The position numbers and the translations under genes are program-made. From positions 62,001 through 126,000 of the forward strand of contig NZ_JAANCM010000005.1 in NCBI RefSeq assembly GCF_011603255.1: DNA of 64,000 bases. Direction: 5' to 3'. This stretch comes from Ferranicluibacter rubi. GTDB taxonomy: Bacteria; Pseudomonadota; Alphaproteobacteria; Rhizobiales; Rhizobiaceae. This document shows, piece after piece, positions 53,854 to 62,391 of this stretch (positions within the stretch are counted from its first letter, which is position 1; each line of letters starts with the position of its first letter). A model generated the notes under the pieces. The model was not told the DNA's origin and made no database searches. It saw nothing but the letters and a program-made list of their open reading frames with translations.

Positions 53854-55839
53854 ATGAGGGACATTCGCAGACACGACGAGGGATCTGTAGCGATCATGTC
53901 GGTGTTCGCCATTATGCTGATCCTGATGATCTGCGCGCTCGTGCTGGAGACGTCGTCGCTCTATGTCGACAAACTCCGGGCGCAGCGAACGGCGGATATC
54001 GCGAACCTCGCCGCTGCGAATACGCTGTTGCCGATCGTCAATGGTGCGCCGACCGACACGGCGCTTGCGACGGCGAGGCAGATGGCTGTCGCGAACGGTT
54101 TTCCGTCGAGCGACGTCATGACGACGGTGACGACGGGAGCATCGGGCGTTTCCGAACTTTCGACGGAGATCCGGCACGATAGCCCGCTGGCCTTCGGTCA
54201 ACTGCTGACGGCAAGCCAGACGGTTCCCGTCGACGGATCATCGTCGGCGAGTATCACGTCCGCGGCGCCGGAGGGCGACTGCGTCCGTTCCATGCTCGGG
54301 CCCGTGAACATCTACAACAACGCTGTGGTCAATGGTCCCGACTGCCATATCGGGGCTGCCACCTATCTCTACGTCTGCGGCGATGCATCCGTTTCGGCTG
54401 TAAAGGCCGTGGTGGGCTACCCCAAGGAGTCCCAGAAAGCCTATATCTGCAAGGACGGACTGATCGATCTGCCCCTGTCGAGCTTTACGTTCAACGAGAA
54501 GAGCGTGGATCTGCTGGCGGCAGACCCCCGCATCGTTGCCATCAAGGCGCGCCTAAAGGTCATGACGAGTTGGGCCTATGGAACGCAGATTCCGAAAACG
54601 CCCCTACAGCCGACAATACCGACAGGCAAGGACGAGAGTTACGCCGGCACCACCGTTTCGCTGTCCGCATCGCGCCTTTACGGCACGCTGGCGATCTCTA
54701 ATTCCACTGTGGCCTTTACTGGAACAGGGGTGGCCGATCCTGATTGTCTCGCGCCGACGACGATCAGTGGAAACATCATCCTTTCCGGTATAAACCGCCT
54801 GACCTTCGGGTCCGGTTGTTATGCCATCGGCGGCTACATCCTGAACCAAGATGGGGCTTCCACCCGTTTCGATCCTCTGCCGGGTGCCCGGGTCACCTTG
54901 GCGTTCAAGCAGTATATCGACAATAGGGCCGCGAACCTTTCCTTCGGAAGCATGACGTTCTCGCTCCTGGGGGACGTTCGCAACGCGTATGGCGGCACGT
55001 TGACGTTCGGCGACGGATCGTTCCGCTTCGGGGCCGGGATCATCAACGGGACCGGAACCTTGTCGTTCGGCGATGGCGCCTATTACGTGGCTGGCGGTTC
55101 GATCATCAATGGAACGGGATCCATGACCTTCGGCAACGGGGTGTTCTACCTCTGGGGCGGATCGCTTGCCAACAGTTCCACCGGATCCGTGACCTTTGGA
55201 AACGGAGGGTTCTATTTCTACGGGGGCACGGTGACCAATGTGAAGGGACACCTGACCTTCGGCGACGGGCCGTTCGAATTCTCCGGCGGATCGCTGGCGC
55301 TCAATCCCGGCTCCGATACCACCTTCGGCTTCGGCGATATGAATTTCTACGGGGGGACGGCTTACTTCCACGGAGCGAGCACGGTGATCGGGCGGGACGT
55401 CACCGGCGATGCCGAGGATGGATCCAGCTCGTTTTTCTTCTATGGCGGGTCCTTCTCCATGAAGTCGGACAGGTTCGTTGCCGTGGGTACGACGCTCGCG
55501 TTTTACGGCGGCAGCGTCAGCCTCTATGGCGTCGGCGCCATGAACGTGACTGCGCCTACGGGTAATGCTCCTGTCTTCGGCTACAAGAACATCCTCTTCT
55601 ATATCTATGGTGGGGCCTTCAGCCTCTATCAATCCAAGGTCACCGATGTCCTCTCGGGGATCATCTATGTGCCCGGGACGAATATCTCGATCTATGGCAG
55701 CCAGACCGTGACCATACCCGATAAGGGCTGCTTTCAGGTCATCGGCGGGGTCGTGGATATCTACCAGAATGCGTCGCTGCAGATGCGGCCTTGCAGCGGC
55801 GGAGGGACGGCGGACCGGAAGGTGTTGCTCACACGCTAG
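53854..55839 (+). CDS. TadG-like protein with FG(D/N)G beta-repeat domain
   Basis: A 661-residue protein. Residues 1-55 are a Tad/TadG N-terminus: basic start, membrane helix (about 11-32), then LRAQRTADIANLAAANT. Instead of a VWA domain, the rest is a Cys-bearing region (about 110-340) and a tandem repeat of 20-22 residues with the core TFG(D/N)G-x-x-x-x-x-GG (382-509). More loosely spaced F-Y-GG units continue to about 620. Such short Gly/aromatic repeats suggest a beta-solenoid adhesin. ATG 53854 is chosen; GTG 53845 is also possible. No homolog was recognised beyond the N-terminus. Confidence 0.8.
   Translation: MRDIRRHDEGSVAIMSVFAIMLILMICALVLETSSLYVDKLRAQRTADIANLAAANTLLPIVNGAPTDTALATARQMAVANGFPSSDVMTTVTTGASGVSELSTEIRHDSPLAFGQLLTASQTVPVDGSSSASITSAAPEGDCVRSMLGPVNIYNNAVVNGPDCHIGAATYLYVCGDASVSAVKAVVGYPKESQKAYICKDGLIDLPLSSFTFNEKSVDLLAADPRIVAIKARLKVMTSWAYGTQIPKTPLQPTIPTGKDESYAGTTVSLSASRLYGTLAISNSTVAFTGTGVADPDCLAPTTISGNIILSGINRLTFGSGCYAIGGYILNQDGASTRFDPLPGARVTLAFKQYIDNRAANLSFGSMTFSLLGDVRNAYGGTLTFGDGSFRFGAGIINGTGTLSFGDGAYYVAGGSIINGTGSMTFGNGVFYLWGGSLANSSTGSVTFGNGGFYFYGGTVTNVKGHLTFGDGPFEFSGGSLALNPGSDTTFGFGDMNFYGGTAYFHGASTVIGRDVTGDAEDGSSSFFFYGGSFSMKSDRFVAVGTTLAFYGGSVSLYGVGAMNVTAPTGNAPVFGYKNILFYIYGGAFSLYQSKVTDVLSGIIYVPGTNISIYGSQTVTIPDKGCFQVIGGVVDIYQNASLQMRPCSGGGTADRKVLLTR
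54997..55380 (+). repeat. Six tandem coding repeats of 20-22 residues
   Basis: Residues 382-509 of the TadG-like protein split into units of 20, 21, 22, 21, 22 and 22 residues. Each starts x-x-T/S-F-G, mostly followed by D/N-G, then alternating aromatic residues and GG(S/T). The DNA of the units is clearly related but not identical, so the repeats are not recent copies. Confidence 0.8.
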
Positions 55840-55847
55840 ATCATGAT

Positions 55848-55899
55848 GGAGAGCGGGATTTAAGGCGAAAACCGCGCGCACTTTTCGCCATCTCGCTCC
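55848..55899. repeat. Nested palindromic element between Tad cluster and kinase gene
   Basis: An outer imperfect stem (55848-55859 with 55890-55899) encloses an 8-bp perfect inner stem (GGCGAAAA 55864-55871 with TTTTCGCC 55882-55889). It sits between convergent genes and may act as a terminator for both or be a dispersed palindromic element. Confidence 0.5.
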
Positions 55900-55910
55900 A
55901 ACGTTCGGTC

Positions 55911-57287
55911 TCAGGCAGGAACGCGCGCGACAGCCCTCAATCCTCCGAGCGGACTGTCCGACAGGATGACGTTGCCGCCGTGGCTTCTGGCGATGTCGCG
56001 TGCAATGGACAGGCCGAGCCCCGTGCCCGTGCTGTCGAGGTTGCGGGCCTCGTCCAGCCGGAAGAAGGGCTTGAACACGTCCTCGCGGGATCGCTCGGGA
56101 ATGCCCGGTCCGTTGTCGTCGATGGTGACGGACAGCCATCGCTGCCCGTGCCGCGCCTCGATATGGATCGTGTCGGCATAGCGATAGGCATTGGACGCGA
56201 GATTGAGGATGAGGCGTGTGAAGGCATTGGGTCGGACGCGGACGTCGTCGTCGCCTTCGATCACGGTGGTCAGCGTCTTGCCGTGCAGCTCGGCTTCAGC
56301 CGAAAGACGCGTCATGACATCCGTCAGCTTCAGCGTGCCGACATCTTCCTCCGCTTCGCCGCGCACGAAGGCGAGGTAGCCTTCGAGCATGCTCTGCATA
56401 TCCTCGACATCCTGGTTCAGCGGTTGCAGATCGGGATGGTCGCCGGCAATGGCGAGCTGCAGCTTGAAGCGGGTGAGGATGGTGCGCAGGTCGTGGCTGA
56501 CGCCCGACAGCATCGTGGTGCGTTGCTCCATCTGCCGCTCGATCCGCTCGCGCATCTGGATGAAGGCAAGGCCCGCTCGCCGAACCTCCTCTGCGCCGCG
56601 CGGCGAGAAATCGTCGATCTTCTGTCCCTTGCCGAAGCTTTCGGCGGCCCGCGCCAGATGCAGGATCGGCCGAATCTGGCCGCGCAGGAACAGGATGGCG
56701 ATGAGCAGGAGCACCAGCGACGCGCCGACCATCCAGACGATGAAGATATGCGTGTTGGAGGCATAGGCCGAATTGCGGCGCACGGTGACGCGCAGGATGC
56801 GGGCGCCGTCGAGCTTGATGCGGACATAGACGTTGTCCTCGCTGGAGATCGTATCCAGCCAGAAAGGCAGTTGCGTTTCCTGCCGGATCTCGTCGGAAAG
56901 AATACGGTTGAGGATATCGAAATAGGGCTGGCGAACCGGCATCGGCAATTCGCCGCCGTTCTCCAGCGAGATGACAAGCCCCAGCTGCCGGCGGGCGATC
57001 GTCTCGATATCCGGATAGGAGGCGGGCGGCATGGTGTTGATCAGGTCGATGATTGCCGCGATATCGGAGGTTACCGCCGCCGAGAGCCGTTGCGTGACCA
57101 GCTGCCAGTGCCGCTCCATGAAGACGAAGGCGACGATGGATTGGAGAAGCACCATGGGGATGATGACGATCAGCAGCGAGCGGGCATAGAGCCCCATCGG
57201 CAGGTGCCGGCGGAGCCAGCGCGTGAACGGGCTGCGCGGCTTTTCCCCGCGTTCCGTCTTCGTCTGGCGAACGGCCTCGATCATCAT
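55911..57287 (-). CDS. EnvZ-like sensor histidine kinase
   Basis: A 458-residue histidine kinase: cytoplasmic basic tail, membrane helix 1 (37-56), a periplasmic sensor of about 125 residues, helix 2 (182-201), HAMP, and a HisKA domain with His265 in SGVSHDLRTILTR. The Pro usual after SHDLRT is Ile here. The ATPase domain shows N (NLASNAYRY), DNGPGIP and TGTGLGLSIA boxes. It is encoded after petP and petR on the same strand and is their likely partner kinase, but the signal is unknown. Confidence 0.9.
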   Translation of the reverse strand: MMIEAVRQTKTERGEKPRSPFTRWLRRHLPMGLYARSLLIVIIPMVLLQSIVAFVFMERHWQLVTQRLSAAVTSDIAAIIDLINTMPPASYPDIETIARRQLGLVISLENGGELPMPVRQPYFDILNRILSDEIRQETQLPFWLDTISSEDNVYVRIKLDGARILRVTVRRNSAYASNTHIFIVWMVGASLVLLLIAILFLRGQIRPILHLARAAESFGKGQKIDDFSPRGAEEVRRAGLAFIQMRERIERQMEQRTTMLSGVSHDLRTILTRFKLQLAIAGDHPDLQPLNQDVEDMQSMLEGYLAFVRGEAEEDVGTLKLTDVMTRLSAEAELHGKTLTTVIEGDDDVRVRPNAFTRLILNLASNAYRYADTIHIEARHGQRWLSVTIDDNGPGIPERSREDVFKPFFRLDEARNLDSTGTGLGLSIARDIARSHGGNVILSDSPLGGLRAVARVPA

Positions 57288-57370
57288 CGTCCTCCGGGTA
57301 TCAGGGATGTTGGCGTCTGTTCGAACGCGGTTTATCGCCGTTGGCCGACGGTCGGCCGGGATGACATGGT

Positions 57371-58072
57371 TCAGTCTACGGCCAGCTTGTAGCCGATGCC
57401 GCGCACGGTCTGCAGCCAGACAGGATTCGACGGGTCGTCCTCGATCTTGCGGCGCAGACGGTTGATCTGGACATCGATGGTGCGCTCGCCGACCTCGGTG
57501 TCGTCGCTCACCAGCTCGTGCCGCGGGATCGTCTCGCCGGCGCGCTGGGAGAAGAGCATCATGATCTCCTGCTCGCGGTCCGTCAGGCGGATGTGGTCCG
57601 CTCCACGGCGTAGCTCGCGCCGAACGACGGAAAAGGTGAAGGGGCCGAAGATGACCTGCTCCACCTTTGGCGACTGGACCGGCATGTTGCGGCGCAGGAT
57701 GTTGTTGATGCGCAGGACCAGCTCGCGCGGGTCGAAGGGTTTTGGCAGATAGTCGTCGGCGCCGGCTTCCAAGCCCTCCACACGGGCGTTGGTCTCGGCG
57801 AGGGCCGTCAGCATGATGATCGGCACGGTCTTGAGGCGACGCAGGCTCTGGGTGAGCGAAATTCCCGTTTCGCCCGGCATCATGACGTCGACGATCAGGA
57901 GGTCGAAGTCGATACCCTGGAGACGGCGACGCGCCTCGTCGGCATCGGCCGCCGTCGTGACGCGAAAGCCCTGCTCGACCAGATAGCGGTTGAGAAGGTC
58001 TCGAATGCGGCGGTCGTCATCGACGACGAGGAGATGCGGCGCGTCGTCGGGGAGGGAGAAGGGTTTCGTCAT
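57371..58072 (-). CDS. petR: OmpR-family response regulator, PetR-like
   Basis: A 233-residue response regulator. The phospho-acceptor is Asp62 in IVDVMMPGETG, with the acidic pair VVDDD (16-20) and conserved PKPFDP Lys. The C-terminal winged helix is RELVSDDTEVGERTIDVQINRLRRKIEDDP-type (partial). With the MarR gene upstream it matches the petP-petR pair of Rhodobacter, needed for cytochrome gene regulation there. A 96-base gap to petP contains a dispersed repeat. Confidence 0.88.
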   Translation of the reverse strand: MTKPFSLPDDAPHLLVVDDDRRIRDLLNRYLVEQGFRVTTAADADEARRRLQGIDFDLLIVDVMMPGETGISLTQSLRRLKTVPIIMLTALAETNARVEGLEAGADDYLPKPFDPRELVLRINNILRRNMPVQSPKVEQVIFGPFTFSVVRRELRRGADHIRLTDREQEIMMLFSQRAGETIPRHELVSDDTEVGERTIDVQINRLRRKIEDDPSNPVWLQTVRGIGYKLAVD

Positions 58073-58129
58073 CGTCGTCGCTCTCTGGAGCCTCTCCGGT
58101 CAACTCCGGCTCCTTGTTTTCAACGCTGT

Positions 58130-58173
58130 GCCCGACAGCGAAGCCATCAGGTTTTACCTGAAAATGTTCTAGA
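58130..58173. repeat. Dispersed palindromic intergenic repeat, copy B
   Basis: 44 bases aligned to 51847-51890 at 30 of 44 positions without gaps. It contains CAGGTTTTACCTG as a palindrome and ends GAAAATGTTCTAGA, where CTA on the plus strand is the petP TAG stop. It lies inside the petP-petR operon. Confidence 0.6.
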
Positions 58174-58669
58174 CGGGGCCTGTCTTCATGCTGGCGAGAA
58201 AGCGGCGAACGACATCGCGGCCGCCGGGTCCGACCTTCGCCAGGGCATCGGCTATGCGCTTCGACTGTGGCTCCGCCAAGGCCTTGGCCAGCGCCTTGCC
58301 CTCGCGCGTCGTGTAGAGCATGCGCTGGCGCCGGTCTTCCGGCCCTGCGACCTGATGGATGTAGCCGCCATCTATCAACTGCTTCAGCACGCGCGCCAGG
58401 CTCTGCTTGGTGATCTTCAGCGTTTCCAGCAGGTCGGCCACCGTCATGCCGGGTTCGCGATCGACGAAGTGCAGCACGCGATGGTGCGCCCGGCCGAAGC
58501 CGCGCTTTTCCAGAATGACATCGGGGTCGGAGGTGAAGTCACGATAAGCAAAAAAGAACAGCTCGATCAGCTCGTAATCGAGACCGTTGCGCTCGGCAGG
58601 GGACGGCTCGGCAGAGCGCATCTTCTCCGCGGGGGTAACGTGTTCAGCCAAAGGTGTCTGTTCTGCCAA
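58169..58669 (-). CDS. petP: MarR-family regulator, PetP-like
   Basis: A MarR-type winged-helix regulator of about 166 residues. The DNA-binding core is VADLLETLKITKQSLARVLKQLI followed by the wing QVAGPEDRRQRMLYTTREG (parts). Its position directly before an OmpR-type regulator matches petP of Rhodobacter and rhizobia. The start is uncertain: TTG 58669 (followed by AEQTPLAEH) is preferred, while GTG 58741 and ATG 58621 are alternatives. The stop overlaps a dispersed repeat. Confidence 0.82.
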   Translation of the reverse strand: MAEQTPLAEHVTPAEKMRSAEPSPAERNGLDYELIELFFFAYRDFTSDPDVILEKRGFGRAHHRVLHFVDREPGMTVADLLETLKITKQSLARVLKQLIDGGYIHQVAGPEDRRQRMLYTTREGKALAKALAEPQSKRIADALAKVGPGGRDVVRRFLASMKTGPV

Positions 58670-58914
58670 ATGCCTGTGTCCTGCGGATATGTGGTCCCCT
58701 ACGAGGGGATCGTCGTGGCCTCGCTCCAGAAGCGCGGCCACGACGTTCTGCTCTTTCTACCGTTTGCACAGGCGCTCTGCCAGCAGGAAAGCGTGTTTGT
58801 TGCCGCTTTGCAACAGCGTCTTTCGACCATCTTGAAATAGCCGCACTTGACGGCGGAGAGCTGGAACCTTTGCCGCGGAACTGCATTGCGGGGTCAGATA
58901 CAAGGACCCGTGCC

Positions 58915-59091
58915 ATGCAGCCCGAAACAATCTCTCCCGTCTCCTCGACCGCCGAACAGCTTCGCCCGGTCGTCATCACCGTCGTTCTCGCCAAGATCGC
59001 CGTCTTCGCCCTGCTGATGACCACGATCAACTATCCGGTGCTGCCGACCTTGAGCACCGGCGACACCCTCGAAATCGCAGCCGTCCGGTAA
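58915..59091 (+). CDS. Small single-pass membrane protein
   Basis: A 58-residue open frame (MQPETISPVSSTAEQLRP..., then a hydrophobic helix VVITVVLAKIAVFALLMTTI). An AAGGA site lies about 8 bases before ATG 58915. No family was recognised. It diverges from petP. The frame continues upstream to 58654 but ATG 58915 has the ribosome site. Likely real but unproven. Confidence 0.6.
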   Translation: MQPETISPVSSTAEQLRPVVITVVLAKIAVFALLMTTINYPVLPTLSTGDTLEIAAVR

Positions 59092-59262
59092 GCTGACGAC
59101 GCGATAAACGTCGGGCAAGGCGTTGTTCGGCCCGATTGCCTGTTTCCCCGCAGCGACGTTGCGCCTATATCGGCTGCGCGTCGCAACCTTGCCGGCAAGG
59201 CGAGCGTCGTTTGGTTGGATTGGCGGTCCCTTCAAGGGGACTGGCCACAGGCGAGGGTTCTC

Positions 59263-59904
59263 ATGCTTCAGGCAGGCATCATTCCGGTTACGCATTTCCA
59301 GCAGAACTGCACCATTCTTTTCGATAGCGAAACCAAGGAGGGTGTCGTCGTCGATCCCGGTGGCGATGTCGATGTGATCCTTCAGACGGTGCGCGAGAAT
59401 GGTATCGACCTCAAGGCCATCTGGCTGACGCACGGGCACATCGACCATGCTGGAGGCGCCAAGGAACTGAAAGAGACGACCGGTCTCAAGATCATCGGGC
59501 CGCACGAGGACGACAAGCCGCTTCTGGAAAAACTGGAAGCGCAGGCTGAGCGCTTCGGCCTGACGATGAAGGTGGAGAACGTGCTGCCGGATCGGTGGCT
59601 ATCCGATGGGGATACGGTGTCGTTCGGAACCCATGTTTTCGACGTCCTGCACTGCCCCGGCCACGCGCCCGGCCATGTCGTCTACGTCAATCAACTCCAG
59701 CGCTTCGCTCATGTCGGCGACGTGCTCTTCCGCGGCTCCATCGGACGGACGGATTTGCCGGGCGGGGATCACCAGCAGTTGCTCGATTCCATCCGCACCA
59801 AGATCCTGCCGCTCGGCGATGATTTTGGCTTTATCTGCGGCCACGGTCCCGGTGGGCAGATCGGCGAGGAGCGCCGCACGAATCCCTATTTGCGCGGTCT
59901 TTGA
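59263..59904 (+). CDS. MBL-fold metallo-hydrolase (glyoxalase II-like)
   Basis: A 213-residue metallo-beta-lactamase-fold hydrolase. The zinc motif is THGHIDHAGG, with later ligand His in HCPGHAPGH, Asp in VGDVLFRGSIGRTDLPGGD and final His in CGHGPGG. It matches the YcbL-type short glyoxalase II group (thioester hydrolase); the C-terminal glutathione-binding domain of true GloB is absent. ATG 59263 is the family start. Confidence 0.9.
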   Translation: MLQAGIIPVTHFQQNCTILFDSETKEGVVVDPGGDVDVILQTVRENGIDLKAIWLTHGHIDHAGGAKELKETTGLKIIGPHEDDKPLLEKLEAQAERFGLTMKVENVLPDRWLSDGDTVSFGTHVFDVLHCPGHAPGHVVYVNQLQRFAHVGDVLFRGSIGRTDLPGGDHQQLLDSIRTKILPLGDDFGFICGHGPGGQIGEERRTNPYLRGL

Positions 59905-59929
59905 CGGCGCGTGATTTAACTCTGATACG

Positions 59930-59964
59930 AAAAAGGCCACGCTTCCGGGAAGCGTGGCCTTTTT
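59930..59964. terminator. Bidirectional terminator between MBL and BA14K genes
   Basis: A 16-bp perfect stem (59930-59945 with 59949-59964), loop CGG, beginning AAAAA and ending TTTTT, so it works on both strands. Confidence 0.93.
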
Positions 59965-59987
59965 CTCAAGGGTGTTACGCGGGCTGA

Positions 59988-60410
59988 TCAGCCGGCGTTG
60001 CAGAAGTAGGAGCGGCCGTCATAGCCGACGAAGGTGCCGGTGCGGGAGTCGAACGAGCGGTAGCGGTTCGAGCAGTAGCGGTACCAGGACGGGGACCAGG
60101 GCTCCAGCGAGCCGTAATTGTTGACGACGACAGGGCGCGGACGGCGATAGACCGGGGCCGGTTCATAGTAGTCGTCGGCCGGCGGGTCGATGTAGACGCG
60201 TTCTTCGTTGCGGTAGCGCGGCGCGCTGGCAATGGCGCCGCCGACGATCAGGCCGGTGGCAAGGCCGACGGCGCCGAGCGCCAGACCGTCATTGTCGCGA
60301 TGATGATGGCGACGATACCGCCAGTCGTCCGCATGCGCCGGCGTCATGCTCGGCAGCACTGCAGAGAGCGAGGCGATGGTAAGAACTGCAGCTTTGACCA
60401 AGGTTCTCAT
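59988..60410 (-). CDS. BA14K family protein
   Basis: A 140-residue BA14K protein. It has a signal peptide (cleavage near PAHADD), a His/Arg-rich region (WRYRRHHHRD), a hydrophobic Gly-rich segment (GAVGLATGLIVGGAI) and the C-terminal BA14K domain (WYRYCSNRYRSFDSRTGTFVGYDG, named in part) with two Cys. The family is restricted to Rhizobiales and is an envelope protein known as an immunoreactive antigen in Brucella. Confidence 0.92.
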   Translation of the reverse strand: MRTLVKAAVLTIASLSAVLPSMTPAHADDWRYRRHHHRDNDGLALGAVGLATGLIVGGAIASAPRYRNEERVYIDPPADDYYEPAPVYRRPRPVVVNNYGSLEPWSPSWYRYCSNRYRSFDSRTGTFVGYDGRSYFCNAG

Positions 60411-60637
60411 AGCGTTGATCCTGTCTCACGGGACGAAACGGCTCGTCCCTTACGATGACACCAATTTAGGTGGGTCAAACTGAATGCAAGGTGAACGGTT
60501 CATTTTCGTGGCCGCCGGTGAAAAGCGCGGGCTTTTCCGGCGCGAGAGCGGTAAACGTCGCCTCACTCTCAAGCGCAGAGGCACAACACAATCGACAGCG
60601 AGCCGGTTGGACCGCTTATGCCTGTCGGATGCGGCGC

Positions 60638-60663
60638 AAAAACCCGGCGCTGAAGCCGGGTTT
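60638..60663 (-). terminator. Intrinsic terminator of cspA
   Basis: On the minus strand, a 9-bp perfect stem (AAACCCGGC with GCCGGGTTT) followed by TT, 30 bases after the cspA stop. The rest of 60411-60691 holds no evident gene. Confidence 0.85.
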
Positions 60664-60691
60664 CCATTATCGTCTGCGAGGGGCTGACGTC

Positions 60692-60907
60692 TCAGCCGGA
60701 GACGTTGAGGTTGACGGCCTTCGGGCCCTTGCCGCGGCGGTCCGGCTCGGTGTCGTAGCTGACCTTCTGGTTTTCAGTCAGGTCATTGAGGCCGGAAGCC
60801 TGGACGGCGGAGATGTGGACGAAGATGTCCGCGCCGCCATTGTCAGGCTTGATGAAGCCGAAGCCCTTGTCGGTGTTGAAGAATTTTACAATGCCAGTTT
60901 CGGCCAT
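60692..60907 (-). CDS. cspA: Cold-shock protein (CspA family)
   Basis: A 71-residue cold-shock domain protein that binds single-stranded nucleic acids. RNP1 is KGFGFI and RNP2 is DIFVHISAV. AAAGGA precedes the ATG by about 8 bases. A long (over 200 bases) leader with several possible hairpins lies upstream, common for cold-induced csp genes. Confidence 0.95.
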   Translation of the reverse strand: MAETGIVKFFNTDKGFGFIKPDNGGADIFVHISAVQASGLNDLTENQKVSYDTEPDRRGKGPKAVNLNVSG

Positions 60908-61383
60908 ACGTCAGGTCCTTTTTCCTCTGCCCAGATGCGGCGGGCAGCATTGCGAATGTGCCCATGGGGCGAGTGGCAGGCATGTCTCGACTGTGAGGAA
61001 AGGTCCCGTCATTCATGTCCCGTACCGGACCTACCGCCCCGACACTGGCCACCCGGAGAATTTTTGCGTCCCCGGTGCGCATTTATTCTTAAGGTCTTCC
61101 CGTGTTCGCAGATTGCCCGAACACATTAAACTTGATGCGTTTATTTTCAATTGGCAAGCAAAAGTTTATTGAAACAAGTCAGTCATTTGCGTTTGTCTAA
61201 AATCGGCGCAGCTGCCGATAAACCTCGCTTTTACCTCCTGTATTGCAAGCTATTGAAAAGATTTTCGTTTGAGCGCGGTCTGGTCAAAAAACAGGCTGAA
61301 GGCGACGTGGGATGTCGTCCTCGTACATCTGCCTTGCCGGGCTGCCGACGCGCCGCACGCGCACCTAGGGTCGTAAGATCGAG
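60908..61383. other. 476-base gap with AT-rich part upstream of cspA
   Basis: No convincing gene. The first 200 bases are GC-rich and probably the cspA leader; 61080-61290 is markedly AT-rich for this genome (for example TTATTTTCAATTGG and AAAAGATTTTCG). The cspA promoter probably lies there, but no clear pair of hexamers was found. Confidence 0.5.
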
Positions 61384-62292
61384 CTAACCCACTGACGACA
61401 CAGGGCTCTCGCCGGTTCTGCGGCGGCCGAGTTCCGGGACGATTTCCACCAGCAGCATGGCTGCGAAAATGATGATGCCGCCGAGGTAACCGATCGGCGC
61501 GATGGTTTCGCCCAGAAGCAACACGCCGAAGAATGCTGCAAACAATGCTTCGCTCGACAGGAAGATCGCGGCTTGCGGCGCCGTCGTGTAGCGCTGCCCG
61601 ACGACCTGCAGGGTGAAAGCGACTGCGCTGGAGAAGATGCCGGAATAGAGGAACTCCGTCGTCGTCGCCGTGATAGCGTCGAGCGACAGGGGTTCCACAA
61701 AGAGCGCGATGCCGCCGGCGAGGATCGCACAGGTGACGAACTGGATGAGGGAAAGCGCGAAGGGGCGGCCGCTCGAATGGGCGAAGACGGCGATGAGGAT
61801 GACCTGCACGGCGCAGAAGAGCGCCGCGAGAATGGTCAGCAGATCCCCACCCGTCAGCGCCGAGAGGGAGCCTCCAGACAGGAGGAAGATGCCGAGGAAC
61901 GCCAGACCGGCAGCGGGCCAGATGACCCAGTGGGGGCGTCGGCGCAGGAAGACGACGGTGAGAATGGGGACGAGCACGACGTAAAGACCGGTGAGGAAGC
62001 CGGAATTGGCGACCGTGGTCGTCATGATGCCGATCTGCTGGGTGAGAGCGGCGAGGAAGAGAGAGACGCCGATGGCGACGAAGCCGCGCATGTTCCGACG
62101 ACTGAGGGGCAGTGCTGCCCGGTGGCGCTCGCGGAGCGCGAAGGGCGTGAGCACGATGGCGGCGATGAGGAAGCGCAGGCTCGTGAACCAGAGCGGGCCG
62201 ATGGTTTCCATGGCCGTGGATTGTGCGACGAAGCCCGCGCCCCAGATGGCGCCGGCGAGAAGAAGGACGAGATTGGCCTGAATGCGCGTCAC
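61384..62292 (-). CDS. EamA/DMT-superfamily transporter
   Basis: A 302-residue membrane protein with ten predicted helices in two EamA repeats; conserved WGAGFVAQSTAM in helix 1, and AFTLQVVGQRYTTAPQAAIFLSSEALFAAFFG (partial) in the second repeat. DMT members export or import small metabolites; the substrate is unknown. GTG 62292 is preferred because GGGAG lies about 7 bases before it; the frame can also start at TTG 62307. Confidence 0.88.
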   Translation of the reverse strand: MTRIQANLVLLLAGAIWGAGFVAQSTAMETIGPLWFTSLRFLIAAIVLTPFALRERHRAALPLSRRNMRGFVAIGVSLFLAALTQQIGIMTTTVANSGFLTGLYVVLVPILTVVFLRRRPHWVIWPAAGLAFLGIFLLSGGSLSALTGGDLLTILAALFCAVQVILIAVFAHSSGRPFALSLIQFVTCAILAGGIALFVEPLSLDAITATTTEFLYSGIFSSAVAFTLQVVGQRYTTAPQAAIFLSSEALFAAFFGVLLLGETIAPIGYLGGIIIFAAMLLVEIVPELGRRRTGESPVSSVG

Positions 62293-62391
62293 GACCTGCT
62301 CCCTCAACCGCTTGCTCAGCGCCTCGGCTAGCAGGCTGGGGGTATCGTGACAAGGTCGTCTCGGGCGTCTGAGTTAAAGCGCTGCCCTAAT

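Noticed and set aside
54604-56139. Long open frame (511 codons) on the minus strand, antisense to the TadG-like repeat gene
   Set aside because: It is rich in Arg, His and Gly without domain motifs and lies opposite a gene with clear Tad N-terminus and repeats. It follows from the high-GC codon pattern of the real gene.
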